Shown: positions 1 to 8,595 of the stretch, piece after piece | Numbering within the stretch: the first letter of the stretch is position 1 | Layout: each line of letters begins with the position of its first letter | Position numbers and translations under genes: made by a program | The notes under the pieces: model-generated | What the model was told of the DNA's origin: nothing | Databases searched by the model: none | What the model saw: only the letters and a program-made list of their open reading frames with translations | Origin: Empedobacter brevis_A | GTDB lineage: Bacteria > Bacteroidota > Bacteroidia > Flavobacteriales > Weeksellaceae | NCBI RefSeq assembly: GCF_965118635.1 | Contig: NZ_CBCPHV010000005.1 | Location: 186,001-250,000, forward strand | Direction: 5' to 3' | Length of the DNA stretch: 64,000 bases

Positions 1-456
1 GAAGCAAACTCGGCTTTGGAAGAAGGAAAAGCAGATATTCTTGGTTTGTATATGGTGAATCAACTATTGAAAAAAGGAGAATTAACAGGAACTCAGGAAG
101 ATTATTTTGTAACATTTTTAGCAGGAATTTTACGTTCTGTTCGTTTTGGAGCAAGCTCTGCACATGGCCAAGCAAATATGATTGCATTTAATTATTTTGC
201 AGAAAATGGTGCTTTCGAAAAAACTAAAAATGGACGTTATAAAGTAAATGTTCCGAAAATGGAAAAAGCAATGAATGGTTTATCAGAATTGATTTTGACA
301 TTACAAGGAAATGGAGATTACGATGGTGTGAAAAAATTGTATGCTGATAAAGGAACAATTCATTCAGATTTACAAAATGATTTAGATGTTTTGAAAACGA
401 AAAATATTCCAGTTGATGTTGTTTTTGAGCAAGGTCCAAATATGCTAGGTTTATAA
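1..456 (+). CDS. Dipeptidyl-peptidase III family zinc peptidase (M49), C-terminal part
   Basis: The reading frame is open from the first base, so this is the 3' end of a larger gene; 151 residues are visible. The first residues contain EEGKAD (visible residues 7-12), matching the second zinc-binding motif of peptidase family M49 (EExxAD), in which the second Glu binds zinc. The HExxGH motif would lie upstream, outside the window. The remaining segment (AHGQANMIAFNYF, then helices to the C-terminus) fits the end of the catalytic domain of bacterial DPP III-like enzymes. The family cleaves dipeptides from the N-terminus of short peptides. Localisation cannot be judged without the N-terminus. 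A strong hairpin terminator follows directly. Confidence 0.85.
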   Translation, partial: EANSALEEGKADILGLYMVNQLLKKGELTGTQEDYFVTFLAGILRSVRFGASSAHGQANMIAFNYFAENGAFEKTKNGRYKVNVPKMEKAMNGLSELILTLQGNGDYDGVKKLYADKGTIHSDLQNDLDVLKTKNIPVDVVFEQGPNMLGL

Positions 457-478
457 AAACTGATATTATAATAATAGA

Positions 479-505
479 AAAGCCACTTTTTAAGTGGCTT
501 TTTTA
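479..505. terminator. Bidirectional terminator between the M49 peptidase gene and the esterase
   Basis: AAGCCACTT and AAGTGGCTT form a 9-bp stem flanked by A/T runs. It serves the forward peptidase gene and the reverse esterase gene. The esterase stop codon (490-492) lies inside the hairpin. Confidence 0.85.
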
Positions 506-996
506 TTCTCCAAAAAAGTTTCAAAGGCTTTTTCGAATTCTTCTAATGTAATTAAGTGCGTCATTTCAGCATCAAAAATCTGTTCAATATTCGCATTTTG
601 TTTTTGAAGATTTTCTACAAATTCAATCTGAAATTTTGGTTCGATAACATCATCTTTTAAACCTGTGAAAATTAAATTTTGTTCAGTTGGAATTCCTTTT
701 AATAATTGTTCTGGCAAAAATGGTTTTAAACGTTCAACTGCAATTACAGCAGGATTGAACATCAAAACGGGAACATTTAATATCAACCCCAAATAATAAC
801 TTATCATTCCGCCCAAACTTGTTCCTGCAATAAATTCGATTGGTTCTTTTGTAAAATGCTCAACCAAATCTTGAATTAAAGTTGGTGCATTATCGTAATC
901 AATAAATGGTGCATAACATTGTCCTAAAGAATCTAAATATTCTCTTTTTTCATCTGTTACAAAACCTTGATATCCGTGTAAATATGCAAATTTCAT
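490..996 (-). CDS. YqiA/UPF0227-like alpha/beta-hydrolase esterase
   Basis: A 168-residue protein with a compact alpha/beta-hydrolase fold. It starts KFAYLHGYQG, typical of the UPF0227 (YqiA) family. The nucleophile elbow GTSLGG puts the catalytic Ser at residue 60; Asp115/116 (TGLKDD) and His147 (MTHLI) complete a triad. The length fits single-domain YqiA-like esterases, which act on short acyl esters; the substrate here is unknown. There is no signal peptide, so it is probably cytoplasmic. The start is the only ATG near the N-terminal beta strand. Its last codons run into the terminator shared with the convergent peptidase gene, so the two genes are packed end to end. Confidence 0.8.
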   Translation of the reverse strand: MKFAYLHGYQGFVTDEKREYLDSLGQCYAPFIDYDNAPTLIQDLVEHFTKEPIEFIAGTSLGGMISYYLGLILNVPVLMFNPAVIAVERLKPFLPEQLLKGIPTEQNLIFTGLKDDVIEPKFQIEFVENLQKQNANIEQIFDAEMTHLITLEEFEKAFETFLENKKAT

Positions 997-1058
997 TTAT
1001 TTTATTTTTTATAATTTAATACTGAAAACATTCAGTAGTTAATGTAAAAATAATAAAA

Positions 1059-1087
1059 AACCCTTTCCGAAAGTTTCAGAAAGGGTT
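1059..1087 (-). terminator. secA terminator
   Basis: AACCCTTTC and GAAAGGGTT form a 9-bp stem, followed on the minus strand by a T-rich stretch, just past the secA stop codon. Confidence 0.85.
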
Positions 1088-1109
1088 AAAAGTTATATAA
1101 AAAAATCTT

Positions 1110-4100
1110 TTAGTTCGCTGTTTCAGTTTCTTCTAGAGATTCTTCTTTTTGAGCATTTGGTAATTCTCCTTTAAATAAGAATGAAATGATTTCTTTGTTC
1201 ACTGTATCCAACATTCTTTGGAAAATGTGGAAAGATTCTTGTTTGTAAACAACCAATGGATCTTTTTGCTCGTAAACTGCATTTTGAGATGTTTTACGTA
1301 AATCATCAACATCACGTAAATGTTCTTTCCAATTATCATCAATTAAACTTAATACAACTGATTTTTCGAAATCTTTGATCAATGTTTTTCCTTGAGATTC
1401 GTATGCTTCTTTCAAATCACAAACAACTGTCATTTGACGAATTCCGTCTGTAAATGGAACTTGAATACGAGAGAACATATGTCCTTGATTTTCGAAAACA
1501 TTCGAGATTACTGGGAAAGCTGTTTCTGCAACATATTTCATGCGTGCTTTATAATCTGCAACCGCAGCATCATACGTAATGTTTGTTAAATCTTTAATTG
1601 ATTTAGATCTAAATTCATCTTCTGTAACTGGAGTTCCCATTGTGAAGAATTTAATTAAATCTAATTCATATTGTCCAAAATCTTCGAAATCTTTGTTTGA
1701 TTTTACAACAGAAGCTGCAACATCATAAATCATGTTTGCAATATCTACTTCCAAACGATCTCCAAATAATGCGTTATGACGACGTTTGTAAATTACTTCA
1801 CGTTGTTTATTCATAACATCATCATATTCTAACAAACGTTTACGAATACCAAAGTTGTTTTCTTCAACTTTTTTCTGTGCACGCTCGATAGATTTTGTAA
1901 TCATAGAATGTTCAATCACATCTCCATCTTTATGTCCCATACGGTCCATTAATTTCGCAATTCTTTCTGAACCGAATAAACGCATTAATGAATCTTCTAA
2001 TGAAACAAAGAATTGAGATGATCCTGGATCTCCTTGACGACCAGCACGACCACGTAACTGACGGTCTACACGACGAGAATCATGACGTTCTGTACCAATA
2101 ATCGCTAAACCTCCAGATTCTTTTACTTCTTGGATTAATTTAATATCGGTACCACGACCTGCCATATTTGTTGCAATTGTTACAGCTCCCGGTTTACCAG
2201 CTTCTGTTACAATATCAGCTTCGCTTTTGTGTAATTTAGCATTTAAAACATTGTGATTAATTCCACGTAATTTTAATGCTTTAGATAATAATTCAGAAAT
2301 CTCAACATTAGTTGTACCAACTAAAACTGGACGTTTATCTTCTTGAGACAAACGAACGATTTCCTCAATTACTGCTTTATATTTTTCACGATTTGTTTTG
2401 AAAACAATATCATTTCTATCATGACGTAAAATAGGACGGTTTGTAGGGATAGAAACAACGTCTAATTTGTAAATTTCCCAAAACTCTCCAGCTTCAGTTT
2501 CAGCTGTACCAGTCATACCTCCTAATTTATTGTACATACGGAAGTAGTTTTGTAATGTAATTGTCGCAAATGTTTGTGTTGCTGCTTCAATTTTTACATT
2601 CTCCTTAGCTTCTATTGCTTGGTGTAATCCATCAGAATAACGACGACCATCCATAATACGTCCTGTCGATTCGTCAACGATTTTTACTTCACCATCTACA
2701 ACAACGTATTCAATATCTTTTTCAAATAAAGTATAAGCTTTTAATAATTGGCTTAATGTATGGATACGTTCAGATTTTATTGAGAAATCACGGAAAAACT
2801 CTTCTTTCATTTGAAGAATTTCTTCTTTATCTTTTCCTGAATTTTCAATAGCTCCAATATTTGTCGAAACATCTGGTAAAATGAAGAAGTTTTCATCTTC
2901 CATTCCTTTAGACAAATACTCAATACCTTTATCTGTTAAGTCAGATTGATTTTGTTTTTCGTCAATTACAAAGTACAAATGCTCATCAACTTTTGGCATT
3001 TCACGATTGTTATCTTGAATAAAATGCGCTTCTGTTTTTTGTAATTGAGCACGAATACCGTCTTGAGATAAGAATTTAATTAATGGTTTGTATTTTGGTA
3101 AACCACGATAAACTTGGTACAATTTGAAACCACCTTCTTTTAAATCTCCTTGTTTGAATAATGTTTTAGCTTCGTTTAATGTTTTTCCTAACATCTCACG
3201 TTGCATTTGATACAAACGATCAATTTTTGGTCTTAATACATCAAATTCATGGCGATCTCCTTGTGGAACTGGACCTGAAATAATTAATGGTGTACGAGCG
3301 TCATCAATTAAAACAGAATCGACCTCATCGACAATCGCAAAGTTTAACTCACGTTGAACCAATGCATCTGGCGTGTTTGCCATATTGTCACGTAAATAGT
3401 CAAAACCAAATTCGTTATTTGTTCCATAAACAATATCAGATGCATATGCATCACGACGCCCTGGAGAGTTCGGCTGATGATTATCAATACAATCTACAGA
3501 CAATCCATGGAAAGAGAAAATTGGTCGCATCCACGCCATATCTCGTTTTGCCAAGTAATCATTCACTGTTACTAAGTGAACTCCTCTTCCTGTTAATGCA
3601 TTTAAATATATTGGCAAAGTTGCTACTAATGTTTTACCTTCACCGGTTTGCATCTCTGCAATACGACCTAAATGTAGAGCAGATCCACCGATAAATTGAA
3701 CGTCATAATGAGACATATCCCATGTTACTTGACGACCAGCTGCATCCCACGAATTTTTCCAAACAGCAGTGTTATCATCTTTTAACGATACGAAATCATG
3801 ACCACGATTTACTAATGTTTTATCAAAATCAGAAGCAGTAACTTCTAATGTTTCATTCTCTGTAAAACGTTTACCTGTTTCACGCATTACCGCAAAAGCT
3901 TCAGGTAAAATTTCTAATAAAATCTTTTCTTCAACCTCGTAAGCTTGTTTGTTGATTTTATCGATTTGAGCATATAAATCTTCTTTTTCACCAAAATCTT
4001 CAGTTTCTTCAACTTTCAACTTCAACTCATCAATTTGAGCTTTAAGTTCTTTTGTTGCTTCAACTAATTTAGCTTTGAAAGCTGTTGTTTTTCCTCTTAA

Positions 4101-4232
4101 TTCATCTATTGTTAATGAACCAAGTGATTGACCTGCTTGATTAGCAAGATCAACATATTTTTGTAATTCTTTTACATCTTTGGCATTCTTATCTCCTAAG
4201 AAACCTTGTAAAATTTTGTTTAAAATATTCAT
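1110..4232 (-). CDS. secA: Preprotein translocase ATPase SecA
   Basis: A 1040-residue protein, the usual size for Bacteroidota SecA and longer than the roughly 900 residues of E. coli because of insertions in the motor region. Walker A is MQTGEGKT (about residues 194-201), followed by VTVNDYLAKRD; the DEVDSVLIDDARTPLIISG segment and the helicase motif with GTNMAGRGTDIKL are intact. It drives export of unfolded preproteins through SecYEG at the inner membrane. The C-terminus (EESLEETETAN) lacks the Cys-rich zinc motif that binds SecB in proteobacteria. The gene is monocistronic: it has its own promoter element at 4291-4298 and a terminator at each end. Confidence 0.98.
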   Translation of the reverse strand: MNILNKILQGFLGDKNAKDVKELQKYVDLANQAGQSLGSLTIDELRGKTTAFKAKLVEATKELKAQIDELKLKVEETEDFGEKEDLYAQIDKINKQAYEVEEKILLEILPEAFAVMRETGKRFTENETLEVTASDFDKTLVNRGHDFVSLKDDNTAVWKNSWDAAGRQVTWDMSHYDVQFIGGSALHLGRIAEMQTGEGKTLVATLPIYLNALTGRGVHLVTVNDYLAKRDMAWMRPIFSFHGLSVDCIDNHQPNSPGRRDAYASDIVYGTNNEFGFDYLRDNMANTPDALVQRELNFAIVDEVDSVLIDDARTPLIISGPVPQGDRHEFDVLRPKIDRLYQMQREMLGKTLNEAKTLFKQGDLKEGGFKLYQVYRGLPKYKPLIKFLSQDGIRAQLQKTEAHFIQDNNREMPKVDEHLYFVIDEKQNQSDLTDKGIEYLSKGMEDENFFILPDVSTNIGAIENSGKDKEEILQMKEEFFRDFSIKSERIHTLSQLLKAYTLFEKDIEYVVVDGEVKIVDESTGRIMDGRRYSDGLHQAIEAKENVKIEAATQTFATITLQNYFRMYNKLGGMTGTAETEAGEFWEIYKLDVVSIPTNRPILRHDRNDIVFKTNREKYKAVIEEIVRLSQEDKRPVLVGTTNVEISELLSKALKLRGINHNVLNAKLHKSEADIVTEAGKPGAVTIATNMAGRGTDIKLIQEVKESGGLAIIGTERHDSRRVDRQLRGRAGRQGDPGSSQFFVSLEDSLMRLFGSERIAKLMDRMGHKDGDVIEHSMITKSIERAQKKVEENNFGIRKRLLEYDDVMNKQREVIYKRRHNALFGDRLEVDIANMIYDVAASVVKSNKDFEDFGQYELDLIKFFTMGTPVTEDEFRSKSIKDLTNITYDAAVADYKARMKYVAETAFPVISNVFENQGHMFSRIQVPFTDGIRQMTVVCDLKEAYESQGKTLIKDFEKSVVLSLIDDNWKEHLRDVDDLRKTSQNAVYEQKDPLVVYKQESFHIFQRMLDTVNKEIISFLFKGELPNAQKEESLEETETAN

Positions 4233-4290
4233 ATTCTTATGCGTTCTTCGTCATAATTAGCCACAATATATTTGATGACTAATTCAGATA

Positions 4291-4298
4291 CAAATATA
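4291..4298 (-). promoter_or_regulatory. Probable -7 element of the secA promoter
   Basis: TATATTTG on the minus strand matches the Bacteroidota -7 consensus TAnnTTTG, about 60 bases before the secA start. No clear TTG is present at -33. Confidence 0.45.
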
Positions 4299-4331
4299 CG
4301 TTAACTATGTTAGTTATAGATTATAGAATCG

Positions 4332-4357
4332 AAAAAAGCCCCAATTTGGGCTTTTTT
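4332..4357. terminator. Terminator after the DUF2795 gene
   Basis: AAAAAAGCCC pairs with GGGCTTTTTT around a short loop; T runs on both strands make it potentially bidirectional. It separates the DUF2795 gene from secA. Confidence 0.85.
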
Positions 4358-4361
4358 ATTT

Positions 4362-4583
4362 TTAATATTCGTCCTCGTTCCAAAGGAAATCGTCATCCGT
4401 TGGATAATCAGCCCAAATTTCTTCGATGCTTTCGTAAGAATCTCCTTCGTCCTCTATTGATTGTAAATTTTCTACAACCTCCAAAGGAGCACCAGTACGA
4501 ATTGCGTAATCAATTAATTCATCTTTTGTTGCTGGCCAAGGTGCATCACTTAAATAAGATGCTAATTCTAAAGTCCAATACAT
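4362..4583 (-). CDS. DUF2795 family small acidic protein
   Basis: A 73-residue acidic protein (MYWTLELASYLSDAPWPATKDELIDYAIRTGAP in its first half). This compact domain, with an LxxAPWPATKDEL-type core, is recognisable as DUF2795, widespread and very conserved in Flavobacteriia. The C-terminal third is rich in Asp and Glu (IEEIWADYPTDDDFLW). No catalytic residues or membrane segments are visible and the function is unknown. It is transcribed toward secA but is separated from it by a strong terminator. The assignment rests on memory of the family. Confidence 0.8.
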   Translation of the reverse strand: MYWTLELASYLSDAPWPATKDELIDYAIRTGAPLEVVENLQSIEDEGDSYESIEEIWADYPTDDDFLWNEDEY

Positions 4584-4757
4584 AGCTTATATTTATTTTT
4601 TTATTATTAGTAGAGATAGTTTAACTCTAATTCCTATCAAAGAATTCAATTTTTGCAAATCAAATTTTTTGCCAAAGTCAAACTGTCAGTATTTATGTTA
4701 AAATTAAATTTTTTCCTTCTTTATATTTCATTATTTTTATGTCTAAATATAATGAAA

Positions 4758-5699
4758 ATGGACACGAATATAACAAAATTATTTGCAATAAAATACCCAA
4801 TTATTCAAGGAGGTATGATTTGGAATAGTGGTTGGCAATTAGCTTCTGCTGTAAGTAATGCTGGAGGATTAGGTTTAATAGGTGCTGGAAGTATGTATCC
4901 TGATATTTTACGTGAACATATAAAGAAGTGTAAAACTGCTACAAATCATTCTTTTGGCGTTAATGTTCCTATGCTTTATCCGAATATTGAAGAAATTATG
5001 CAGATTATTGTAGAAGAAGGTGTAAAAATTGTTTTTACTTCTGCTGGAAATCCTAAAACGTGGACAGAAATATTAAAAAAAGAAGGAATTACTGTTGCTC
5101 ATGTTGTCAGTAGTGCCAAATTTGCATTAAAATCTCAAGATGCTGGTGTCGATGCTGTCGTGGCAGAAGGTTTTGAAGCTGGTGGACATAATGGCAGAGA
5201 GGAAACAACTACACTTTGCCTTATTCCAAATGTAAAACGTCAAATAGATGTTCCGCTAATTGCTGCGGGAGGAATTGGAACTGGTTCTCAAATTTTGGCA
5301 GCCTTTGCTTTAGGAGCTGATGGAGTTCAGATAGGTTCTCGTTTTGCTGCAACAAGAGAATCTTCAGCTAATCAGGATTTCAAAAATGCGATTGTGAATG
5401 CTAAAGAAGGTGATACGCAACTTACATTAAAAGAATTAGCACCTGTCCGCTTGATTAAGAATGATTTTTATAATCAAGTTCAAGAAAAATATAAGCAAGG
5501 AACAACGGCAGAAGAATTAAAAGAACTTTTAGGAAGAGGTCGTTCAAAAAAAGGAATGTTTGAAGGAGATTTGATAAATGGAGAATTAGAAATTGGACAA
5601 GTATCTGCATTAATCGATTCAATTCCGACAGTTGCAGAAGTTTTTGATGAATTATTACTTGATTATCAAGCTTCAAAAAATAGATTATTACAACTGTAA
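4758..5699 (+). CDS. NAD(P)H-dependent flavin oxidoreductase / nitronate monooxygenase family
   Basis: A TIM-barrel flavoprotein of 313 residues from the ATG at 4758 (MDTNITKLFAIKYPIIQGGM), the start homologues use. An ATG two codons earlier (4752) is possible; the longer frame from 4653 adds an unlikely hydrophobic tail. Family features are IIQGGMIW near the N-terminus, GVNVPM, FTSAGNP, VVAEGFEAGGHNGR and the phosphate-binding LIAAGGIGTG...GADGVQIGSRFAA. It belongs to the FMN-binding 2-nitropropane dioxygenase/FabK-like superfamily. Members oxidise nitronates or reduce enoyl-ACP; FabK function is not established here, so the substrate stays open. It appears monocistronic and cytoplasmic. Confidence 0.85.
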   Translation: MDTNITKLFAIKYPIIQGGMIWNSGWQLASAVSNAGGLGLIGAGSMYPDILREHIKKCKTATNHSFGVNVPMLYPNIEEIMQIIVEEGVKIVFTSAGNPKTWTEILKKEGITVAHVVSSAKFALKSQDAGVDAVVAEGFEAGGHNGREETTTLCLIPNVKRQIDVPLIAAGGIGTGSQILAAFALGADGVQIGSRFAATRESSANQDFKNAIVNAKEGDTQLTLKELAPVRLIKNDFYNQVQEKYKQGTTAEELKELLGRGRSKKGMFEGDLINGELEIGQVSALIDSIPTVAEVFDELLLDYQASKNRLLQL

Positions 5700-5758
5700 T
5701 GATTACAAATTGATATTTTTATCAGAATGTTAAAGCATCTTTTTTTTAATTAATTATA

Positions 5759-6529
5759 ATGATGAAACAATTTTTAAATAGTTTATTTTTCTTTGTCCCA
5801 ATTGTTAGTTTTTGTCAGCAATCTTATCAAGAAAAATCAGAAAATGGATCAACTCTGAAATGGCAGAAATTTGAAATAAACAACAATAAATGGGGAGAAA
5901 ACAAAGTAAAAAAAGGTACTTATTCGCAAACTATTTTTACAACTAATACAACAGCTGGTTGGAAATGGGAAACATCAGGTAAAAAATATGGCGTGATTGG
6001 CTATCCTGAAATTTGGTTTGGAGAAAGTGCTTGGGTTAATTTATCAGCTATTAAAACAGATAATTATTTCAAGAATATAAATGAGTTGAAAACATTTGAT
6101 GTTGAGTATAAAACAAAATTAAATGTTGATAACAAAAAGTATAATTTAGCTTTTGATTTTTGGTTACATAATTCTCCAAAAGTAGCTTTGGAAACTATCG
6201 GAATTGAAGTAATGATTTGGGAAGATTATAATAAATTTAAACCATTTGGTAAAAAAGTTGGAAATGTGTTTACTTCGTTTGGCGAATATGATATTTACAA
6301 AGGACATCTCATAAAAAAAGATTTGAATACGACTTGGGATTACATTGCCTTTGTAAGAAAAGAAAAGCGCACATCAGGAAAAGTTAATGTAATAGAATTA
6401 ATTAATGAAATGAATAAGCGAAATTTCATTAAGCAAAACATCTATTTATCATCATTTGAATTTGGAACTGAAATTTTAAATTCGACTGGAAATATTTTAA
6501 TTGAAGACTATAAATTGAATATAGAATAA
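5759..6529 (+). CDS. Secreted GH12-like glycoside hydrolase
   Basis: A 256-residue protein with a signal peptide (residues 1-19, ending SFCQ). The rest resembles the beta-jelly-roll of glycoside hydrolase family 12: NNNKWG (41-46), a Trp-rich strand (GWKWE), YPEIWFGESAW (82-92), LAFDFWL (130-136), then IGIEVMIW with Glu150 in the position of the GH12 nucleophile, and FEFGTE with Glu238 in the position of the acid/base. The distance between the two Glu and the overall length fit GH12 (about 220-240 mature residues). The family cleaves beta-1,4-glucans or xyloglucan. There is no sorting domain, lipobox or carbohydrate-binding module. It stands alone, with no SusCD neighbours. The assignment is from motif order only. 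Confidence 0.6.
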   Translation: MMKQFLNSLFFFVPIVSFCQQSYQEKSENGSTLKWQKFEINNNKWGENKVKKGTYSQTIFTTNTTAGWKWETSGKKYGVIGYPEIWFGESAWVNLSAIKTDNYFKNINELKTFDVEYKTKLNVDNKKYNLAFDFWLHNSPKVALETIGIEVMIWEDYNKFKPFGKKVGNVFTSFGEYDIYKGHLIKKDLNTTWDYIAFVRKEKRTSGKVNVIELINEMNKRNFIKQNIYLSSFEFGTEILNSTGNILIEDYKLNIE

Positions 6530-6552
6530 AAGCTGTCAAAATTTGACAGCTT
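6528..6552. terminator. Convergent terminator between GH12-like gene and metallo-hydrolase
   Basis: AAAGCTGTCAAA and TTTGACAGCTTT form a 12-bp perfect stem around a single base, with T runs on both strands. Confidence 0.85.
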
Positions 6553-6559
6553 TTTATCT

Positions 6560-7459
6560 TTATAATCTTCCTTGTTCCTTTAATTTCCAATAACGTAATA
6601 ATCCGTTTACTGACATCCAACAAGGATTGGCATATTCATATACTTGAATTTCGTCTTCTGTCAAACCTAATTCTTTGTAGCTAATTGTTACATAATCTAC
6701 AAAAACTGGAACGATTTCTTCTACCGGAATTTTATCATCATACAATGGTTTTATGTATGCAGACCATTCATCCAATGCTTTTTCTAATTGATTGAAATGA
6801 TTTTCTAAATCTTCATGATAACCAAAATGTGTAGGATAAATTCCTTTTGCGTTCACTTTTCTCAATTTTGCAATAGATTGTTTCCATAATTCAATGTTGA
6901 TATCTGGAGGAGGACATGGCGGAGAAACAGGACCATTCTCTATTTTAACACCAGCAACATCTCCTGTAAAAATAACATCATCTAATACATAAGCATTATG
7001 ATGTACAGCATGTCCAGGCGTGTAAATAGTTTGAAAAACTGCATCGCCAAATTCTACACTTTGTCCATCTGCCAAACCAACCAAATATTCCTCATCAATC
7101 GGTTGCATTTCACCCCATAAACGATCCATATCATCGCCATAAATCATTTTTGCAGATTCCCACAATTTCTCAGGATTTTTGAGATGCGGTAAACCAATAG
7201 GATTTACAAAAATTGTTGCGCCATGTTCTGTGAATTTCCATGCAGCACCAGCATGATCAAAATGAATATGCGTTATTAATATATTTTCTATATCAATTAC
7301 TCTCCAACCTAATGCTTCTATTCCTGCTTTCAAATTTTCAAAAGTAGAATATGGTCCTGGGTCCACTAAAACTGGCCCTTGTTCTGTTTCGATTAGATAA
7401 GTAGCAATTGCCTCATTTTCATTTTGAAAATTAAGATCGATTGTATGTATCTTTGGCAT
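6560..7459 (-). CDS. MBL-fold metallo-hydrolase
   Basis: A 299-residue protein with the metallo-beta-lactamase signature THIHFDHAG (His64, His66, Asp68, His69), then PGHAVHHNAYV (third metal His), FTGDVAG (bridging Asp) and a late PTHFGYH. The N-terminal half is the MBL domain and the C-terminal 100 residues are helical, like the glyoxalase II-type/quinoprotein relay group. The substrate is unknown; this subgroup usually hydrolyses thioesters or lactones. It is cytoplasmic. It starts 1 base after the stop codon of the Gre-factor-like gene upstream, so the two are surely cotranscribed. Confidence 0.8.
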   Translation of the reverse strand: MPKIHTIDLNFQNENEAIATYLIETEQGPVLVDPGPYSTFENLKAGIEALGWRVIDIENILITHIHFDHAGAAWKFTEHGATIFVNPIGLPHLKNPEKLWESAKMIYGDDMDRLWGEMQPIDEEYLVGLADGQSVEFGDAVFQTIYTPGHAVHHNAYVLDDVIFTGDVAGVKIENGPVSPPCPPPDINIELWKQSIAKLRKVNAKGIYPTHFGYHEDLENHFNQLEKALDEWSAYIKPLYDDKIPVEEIVPVFVDYVTISYKELGLTEDEIQVYEYANPCWMSVNGLLRYWKLKEQGRL

Positions 7460-7460
7460 A

Positions 7461-7916
7461 TTATAATATTTCTTCTATTGAATAATCAATTCCGTTAAAT
7501 TCTAGTTTATCTCCAACTCGTTTTCCAACCAAAGCTTCAAAAATTGGGGCTTGTGTACTAATTCCTACAAACTTTTTATCTTCCCATTCAAAATCTTTGA
7601 AAGATAAACCAATTACAAAATTAACTTTATCTGTAAAAACCACATTACCTTCTGTTATTTCATCCACTAATTCTGGTCGAAGCGTTTTGAAATTTTCCAA
7701 ATCTTCAGTTGCTTGATTAATGCGAATTTGTAGATTTCTTGCTGAATCATTTGCTTGATCTTGTTGTGAAAAATCATCTATTTCTAAACTTGATTCTTCA
7801 TCTAAATCTGCACTTTCACTATATATTTTTTTCGATTCTTTTAAGACATTTATTTCGTCTTGCTTCAATTGAATAAGATGTTCGATAACTTCTTTTCTAA
7901 TATGTTTTTTATTCAT
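7461..7916 (-). CDS. GreA/GreB-like transcript cleavage factor homologue
   Basis: A 151-residue protein. The N-terminal half is a helical, charged hairpin (residues 5-80), like the Gre coiled coil that enters the RNA polymerase secondary channel. The C-terminal half ends with APIFEALVGKRVGDKLEFNG, resembling the FKBP-like domain of GreA (P-[IL]-[AG]-x-A-L-[LI]-G-x-x-x-G-D). The tip of the hairpin is rich in acidic residues (ADLDEESSLEIDD), consistent with metal coordination in cleavage factors. It is shorter and more divergent than true GreA, so it may be a specialised paralogue. It is the first gene of an operon with the MBL hydrolase. Confidence 0.6.
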   Translation of the reverse strand: MNKKHIRKEVIEHLIQLKQDEINVLKESKKIYSESADLDEESSLEIDDFSQQDQANDSARNLQIRINQATEDLENFKTLRPELVDEITEGNVVFTDKVNFVIGLSFKDFEWEDKKFVGISTQAPIFEALVGKRVGDKLEFNGIDYSIEEIL

Positions 7917-7956
7917 TTTTTTTAGTTTTATGTTGATATAAACTTACAAAAAATAA

Positions 7957-7986
7957 AAAACTCCTAAAAGTATTTTCAGGAGTTTT
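7957..7986 (-). terminator. Terminator of the TlpA-like gene
   Basis: AACTCCT pairs with AGGAGTT over a 12-base loop, followed by T-rich sequence on the minus strand, just after the stop codon at 7993. Confidence 0.75.
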
Positions 7987-7992
7987 ATTCTA

Positions 7993-8478
7993 TTAATTAA
8001 GATATTCGTTAATGTAATCTTCTAATTCGAATTTTGTCATCGCTTGATCATGGAAAACCTTTTTCTCACCTTTGTTATAAATGATAGTTACTGGAATATT
8101 CCCTGACCATTTTGCATCAAAAGACGGAATCCATTCATTCATACGTTTCGTATCATCCAGCAAAATAACTTCAGCGTTCATCTTATTATCAAGCATAAAT
8201 TTCTTTACTTTATCCATAACTTTTGGTCGATCCAATGAAACTAATAACATCTTGAAATTCGGATTGTTTTTATATTTTTCATTAATTTCCATAAACGCAG
8301 GAATTTCCTCTACACAAGGTGCGCACCATGTTGCCCAAAAATTAACCACCACAACTTGATCTTTATAATTTGCTATTTTTTCGTGCAAAGCTTCATATTT
8401 TACAGTTTCTACAGATTGTGCATTTGCAGTAGAAAAAGCTAAAATCCCGATTAAACCAAGGAAAGAAAATAATTTCAT
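7993..8478 (-). CDS. TlpA-like periplasmic thioredoxin
   Basis: A 161-residue protein with an N-terminal signal peptide (1-20, ending STANA). The thioredoxin fold follows, with redox motif WATWCAPC (Cys52, Cys55) and the cis-Pro region NIPVT. The family consists of exported thiol-disulfide oxidoreductases, often reducing apocytochrome c or other periplasmic thiols. No membrane anchor or lipobox is visible, so it is soluble periplasmic. It is monocistronic, with a clear promoter at 8503-8510 and its own terminator. Its precise partner is unknown. Confidence 0.85.
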   Translation of the reverse strand: MKLFSFLGLIGILAFSTANAQSVETVKYEALHEKIANYKDQVVVVNFWATWCAPCVEEIPAFMEINEKYKNNPNFKMLLVSLDRPKVMDKVKKFMLDNKMNAEVILLDDTKRMNEWIPSFDAKWSGNIPVTIIYNKGEKKVFHDQAMTKFELEDYINEYLN

Positions 8479-8502
8479 GTTTACTTTTTAAAAATATTTG
8501 TT

Positions 8503-8510
8503 CAAATTTA
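8503..8510 (-). promoter_or_regulatory. Promoter (-7 element) of the TlpA-like gene
   Basis: TAAATTTG on the minus strand fits TAnnTTTG. A TTG lies 18 bases further upstream, matching the Bacteroidota -33 element. TTGTTC and GAACAA flank the -7 element as an inverted repeat (8499-8520). Confidence 0.55.
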
Positions 8511-8595
8511 ATAGAACAAGAATCAAACCAAGCTATTTTTCTTAAAATTTTGTTGAATAGAATTTTAAACCGATTTTTGTAAAAAAATAATCAAT

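Noticed and set aside
3287..3694. 135-codon forward ORF inside secA
   Set aside because: It is the antisense shadow of a strongly conserved secA segment, with no start signals of its own.
4307..4585. 92-codon forward ORF opposite the DUF2795 gene
   Set aside because: It overlaps the terminator and the antisense of a conserved short protein; the DUF2795 call is far stronger.
4653..4757. N-terminal extension of the flavin oxidoreductase
   Set aside because: The added residues are hydrophobic and absent from the family; homologues start at MDTNI or nearby.
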